From Arenicola marina (Eukaryota > Annelida > Polychaeta > Arenicolidae): a stretch of DNA of 64,000 bases. The notes under the pieces were generated by a model that made no database searches, was not told the origin of the DNA, and was given only the letters and a program-made list of their open reading frames with translations. The stretch is taken from contig OZ025249.1 of assembly GCA_964019135.1 (NCBI GenBank), forward strand, positions 35,105,759-35,169,758. The letters are read 5' to 3'. Shown here one piece after another: positions 59,401 to 64,000 of this stretch (positions are counted from its first letter, which is position 1; every line of letters starts with the position of its first letter). A program made the position numbers and the translations under genes.

Positions 59401-62400
59401 CTTCGCCTGATAATGGGCGAATGTGCACCGCCCATGCCTGATAATGGTCGAAGTTGCACCGCCTACGCCTGATAATGGTCGAAGGTGCACCGCCCATGCC
59501 TGGTAATGGACGAAGGTGCCCCCCCCCCCTGTCTGATAATGCACCTTCGCCTGATAATGGTCGAAGGTGCACCACCCATGCCTGGTAATGGTCGAAGGTC
59601 CCCCCCCCCCCCTGTCTGATAATGCACCTTCGCCTGATAATGGTCGACGGTGCACCACCCATGCCTCGTAATGGTCGAAGGTGCACCGCCCATGCCTGGC
59701 AATGGTTGAAGGTGCACCGCCCATGTCTGATAATGGTCAAAGTTGCACCGCCTACGCCTGATAATGGTCGAAGGTGCACCGCCCATGCCTGGTAATGGTG
59801 GAAGGTGCACCGCCCATGCCTGGTAATGGTCGAATGTGCACCGCCCATGCCTGATAATGGTCGATTGTGCACCGCCCATGCCTGATAATGGTCGAAAGTG
59901 CACCGCCTACGCCTGATAATGGTCGAAGGTGCACCGCCCATGCCTGGCAATGATTGAAGGTGCACCGCCCATGTCTGATAATGGTCGAAGTTGCACCGCC
60001 TACGCCTGATAATGGTCGAAGGTGCACCACCCATGCCTGGTAATGGTCGAAGGTGCACCGCCCATGCCTGGTAATGGTCGAAGGTGCACCGCCCATGCCT
60101 GGTAATGGTCGAAGGTGCCCCGGCCATGCCTGATTATGGTCGAAGGTGCACCGCCCATGCCTGGCAAGGGTTGAAGGTGCACCGCCCATGTCTGATAATG
60201 GTCGAAGTTGCACCGCCTACGCCTGATAATGGTCGAAGGTGCACCGCCCATGCCTGATAATGGTCGAAGGCCCCCCCCCCTGTCTGATAATGCACTTTCG
60301 CCTGATAATGGTCGAAGGTGCACCACCCATGCCTGGTAATGGTCGAAGGTGCACCGCCCATGCCTGGCAATGGTTGAAGGTGCACCGCCCATGTCTGATA
60401 ATGGTCGAAGGTGCACCGCCCAGGCCTGATAATGGTCGAAGGTCCCCCCCCCCACCCCACCTGTCTGATAATGCACCTTCGCCTGATAATGGGCGAATGT
60501 GCACCGCCCATGCCTGATAATGGTTGAAGGTGAACGGCCCATGTCTGATAATGGTCGAAGTTGCACCGCCTACGCCTGATTATGGTCGAAGGTGCACCGC
60601 CCATGCCTGGTAATGGTCGAAGGTGCACCACCCATGCCTGGTAATGGTTGAAGGTGAACGGCCCATGTCTGATAATGGTCGAAGTTGCACCGCCTACGCC
60701 TGATAATGGTCGAAGGTGCACCGCCCATGCCTGATAATGGTCGAAGGCCCCCCCCCCCCTGTCTGATAATGCACCTTCGCCTGATAATGGTCGAAGGTGC
60801 ACCACCCATGCCTCGTAATGGTCGAAGGTCCCCCCCCCCCCCACTGTCTGATAATGCACCTTCGCCTGATAATGGGTGAAGGTGCACCACCCATGCCTGG
60901 TAATGGTCGAAGGTGCACCGCCCATGCCTGGCAATGATTGAAGGTGCACCGCCCATGTCTGATAATGGTCGAAGTTGCACCGCCTACGCCTGATAATGGT
61001 CGAAGGTGCACCGCCCATGCCTGATAATGGACGAAGGTGCCCCGCCCCCCCCCCCCCCCCCTGTCTGATAATGCACCTTCGCCTGATATTGGGCGAATGT
61101 GCACCGCCCATGCCTGATAATGGTCGAAGTTGCTCCGCCTACGCCTGATAATGGTCGAAGGTGCACCGCCCATGCCTGGTAATGGACGAAGGTGCCCCCC
61201 CCCCCTGTCTGATAATGCACCTTCGCCTGATAATGGGCGAATGTGCACCGCCCATGCCTGGTAATGTTCGAAGGTGCACCGCCCATGCCTCGTAATGGTT
61301 GAAGGTGAACGGCCCATGTCTGATAATGGTCGAAGTTGCACCGCCTACGCCTGATAATGGTCGAAGGTGCACCGCCCATGCCTGATAACGGTCGAAGGTC
61401 CCCCCCCCCCTGTCTGATAATGCACCTTCGCCTGATAATGGTCGAAGGTGCACCGCCCATGCCTGGCAATGGTTGAAGGTGCACCGCCCATGTCTGATAA
61501 TGGTCGAAGTTGCACCGCCTACGCCTGATAATGGTCGAAGGTACACCGCCCATGCCTGGTAATGGACGAAGGTGCCCCCCCCCCTGTCTGATAATGCACC
61601 TTCGCCTGATAATGGGCGAATGTGCACCGCCCATGCCTGGTAATGGTCGAAGGTGCACCGCCCATGCCTGGTAATGGTTGAAGGTGAACGGCCCATGTCT
61701 GATAATGGTCGAAGTTGCACCGCCTACGCCTGATAATGGTCGAAGGTGCACCGCCCATGCCTGATAACGGTCGAAGGTGCACCGCCCATGTCTGATAACG
61801 GTCGAAGGTCCCCCCCCCCCCCTGTCTGATAATGCACCTTCGCCTGATAATGGTCGAAGGTGCACCACCCATGCCTCGTAATGGTCGAAGGTCCCCCCCC
61901 CCACTGTCTGATAATGCACCTTCGCCTGATAATGGGCGAAGGTGCACCACCCATGCCTGGTAATGGTCGACGGTGCACCGCCCATGCCTGGCAATGATTG
62001 AAGGTGCACCGCCCATGTCTGATAATGGTCGAAGTTGCACCGCCTACGCCTGATAATGGTCGAAGGTGCACCGCCCATGCCTGATAATGGACGAAGGTGC
62101 CCCGCCCCCCCCCCCCTGTCTGATAATGCACCTTCGCCTGATAATGGGCGAATGTGCACCGCCCATGCCTGATAATGGTCGAAGTTGCTCCGCCTACGCC
62201 TGATAACGGTCGAAGGTGCACCGCCCATGCCTGGTAATGGACGAAGGTGCCCCCCCCCCCCCTGTCTGATAATGCACCTTCGCCTGATAATGGGCGAATG
62301 TGCACCGCCCATGCCTGGTAATGTTCGAAGGTGCACCGCCCATGCCTCGTAATGGTTGAAGGTGAACGGCCCATGTCTGATAATGGTCGAAGTTGCACCG

Positions 62401-64000
62401 CCTACGCCTGATAATGGTCGAAGGTGCACCGCCCATGCCTGATAACGGTCGAAGTTCCCCCCCCCCCTCCCCCTGTCTGATAATGCACCTTCGCCTGATA
62501 ATGGTCGAAGGTGCACCGCCCATGCCTGGCAATGGTTGAAGGTGCACCGCCCATGTCTGATAATGGTCGAAGTTGCACCGCCTACGCCTGATAATGGTCG
62601 AAGGTGCACCGCCCATGCCTGGTAATGGACGAAGGTGCCCCCCCCCCCCTGTCTGATAATGCACCTTCGCCTGATAATGGGCGAATGTGCACCGCCCATG
62701 CCTGGTAATGGTCGAAGGTGCACCGCCCATGCCTGGTAATGGTTGAAGGTGAACGGCCCATGTCTGATAATGGTCGAAGTTGCACCGCCTACGCCTGATA
62801 ATGGTCGAAGGTGCACCGCCCATGCCTGATAACGGTCGAAGGTGCACCGCCCATGTCTGATAACGGTCGAAGGTCCCCCCCCCCCTGTCTGATAATGCAC
62901 CTTCGCCTGATAATGGGCGAATGTGCACCGCCCATGCCTGATAATGGTCGAAGTTGCACCGCCTACGCCTGATAATGGTCGAAGGTGCACCGCCCATGCC
63001 TGGTAATGGACGAAGGTGCCCCCCCCCCCCCTGTCTGATAATGCACCTTCGCCTGATAATGGGCGAATGTGCACCGCCCATGCCTGGTAATGGTCGAAGG
63101 TGCACCGCCCATGCCTGGTAATGGTTGAAGGTGAACGGCCCATGTCTGCTAATGGTCGGAGTTGCACCGCCTACGCCTGATAATGGTCGAAGGTGCACCG
63201 CCCATGCCTGATAATGGTCGAAGGTCCCCCCCCCCCCCTCCCCCTGTCTGATAATGCACCTTCGCCTGATAATGGTCGAAGGTGCACCACCCATGCCTGG
63301 TAATGGTCGAAGGTGCACCGCCCATGCCTGGCAATGGTTGAAGGTGCACCGCCCATGTCTGATAATGGTCGAAGTTGCACCGCCTACGCCGGATAATGGT
63401 CGAAGGTGCACCGCCCATGCCTGATAATGGTCGAAGGTGCCCCGCCCCCCCCCCCCCTGTCTGATAATGCACCTTCGCCTGATAATGGGCGAATGTGCAC
63501 CGCCCATGCCTGATAATAGTCGAAGTTGCACCGCCTACGCCTGATAATGGTCGAAGGTGCACCGCCCATGCCTGGTAATGGACGAAGGTGCCCCCCCCCC
63601 TGTCTGATAATGCACCTTCGCCTGATAATGGTCGAAGGTGCACCACCCATGCCTGGTAATGGTCGAAGGTCCCCCCCCCCTGTCTGATAATGCACCTTCG
63701 CCTGATAATGGTCGACGGTGCACCACCCATGCCTCGTAATGGTCGAAGGTGCACCGCCCATGCCTGGCAATGGTTGAAGGTGCACCGCCCATGTCTGATA
63801 ATGGTCAAAGTTGCACCGCCTACGCCTGATAATGGTCGAAGGTGCACCGCCCATGCCTGGTAATGGTGGAAGGTGCACCGCCCATGCCTGGTAATGGTCG
63901 AATGTGCACCGCCCATGCCTGATAATGGTCGATTGTGCACCGCCCATGCCTGATAATGGTCGAAAGTGCACCGCCTACGCCTGATAATGGTCGAAGGTGC
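53455..64000 (+). repeat. 31-bp minisatellite with higher-order structure, runs off the window
   Basis: The basic unit is 31 bases: CGAAGGTGCACCGCCCATGC plus CTGGTAATGGT or CTGATAATGGT. Recurrent variants read GAAGTTGCACCGCCTACGCC, GAAGGTGAACGGCCCATGTC and GGTGCACCACCC. Runs of two to eight units are separated by cassettes of poly-C, TGTCTGATAATGCACCTTCG and a hairpin. A large block repeats at about 4.5-kb spacing. On the minus strand the unit has no stop in any of the three frames, giving overlapping reading frames up to 727 codons. Because 31 is not a multiple of three, each frame cycles through all three readings of the unit, so I do not call these genes. Confidence 0.97.
53535..63700 (+). 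repeat. About 50 poly-C plus hairpin cassettes inside the 31-bp array
   Basis: Each cassette has a C-run of roughly 8-17 bases (occasionally interrupted by T, A or G), then TGTCTGATAATGCACCTTCG, then CCTGATAATGGGCGAATGTGC. GCACCTTCGCC pairs with GGCGAATGTGC around a TGATAATG loop with one mismatch. I counted about 52 occurrences by eye, at irregular spacings of about 80-670 bases. GCACCTTCG is the reverse complement of the unit's CGAAGGTGC, so each cassette contains an inverted piece of the monomer. In some copies the second half is GGTCGAAGGTGCACC instead, which pairs over CGAAGGTGC. Confidence 0.9.

Noticed and set aside
53406-63971. Many long minus-strand reading frames (up to 727 codons) rich in His, Gly, Arg and Pro
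   Set aside because: They arise from a 31-bp unit that lacks stops in every minus-strand frame. Overlapping frames are equally open, and each cycles through the same three readings, so there is no sign of coding selection.

Overview
The window looks like nuclear DNA of a marine invertebrate animal. Genes are split into many short exons with GT-AG introns, there are many unrelated minisatellites and small inverted-repeat transposons, and motifs such as TACATGTA recur. An amphioxus (Branchiostoma) is my best guess, because that genome is known for abundant intronic minisatellites, but a mollusc or another invertebrate cannot be excluded without a search.

Left part (1-23.9 kb): a 92-bp minisatellite (about 1.44-4.71 kb) is followed by the 3' portion of a plus-strand gene. 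I could model it as 29 exons (5,067-23,407) whose splice phases agree throughout, giving 1,141 codons of an LRR-containing protein that I do not recognise. Its introns hold a Harbinger-like MITE, a decayed LINE, a Ty3/Gypsy gag-protease fossil, a dispersed repeat and a 13-bp minisatellite.

Middle (24-46 kb): an intronless MGAT4-like (GT54 family) Golgi glycosyltransferase gene lies on the plus strand (24,672-26,279). A complete-looking four-exon minus-strand gene follows (29,861-27,974, 338 aa, function unknown). From 30 to 45.8 kb there is no convincing gene, only a mosaic of minisatellites (83, 55, 33 and 38 bp), long palindromes and TIR elements, including a 1.85-kb element with TA flanks at 42,035-43,887.

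Right part (45.8-64 kb): one coding exon (45,809-46,082) ends directly in a 4.6-kb array of a 38-bp unit. That unit is a copy of the exon's own last 28 bases plus the first 10 intron bases, so the array repeats a near-perfect 5' splice site about 120 times. From 53.45 kb to the window end runs a second giant array of a 31-bp unit. It has higher-order structure: about 50 cassettes of poly-C plus hairpin, and a 4.5-kb block present twice. The long reading frames in this array are by-products of a stop-free repeat unit, not genes.

The genes show no functional link to each other. The most notable system here is the splice-site minisatellite, followed by the poly-C/hairpin higher-order array.
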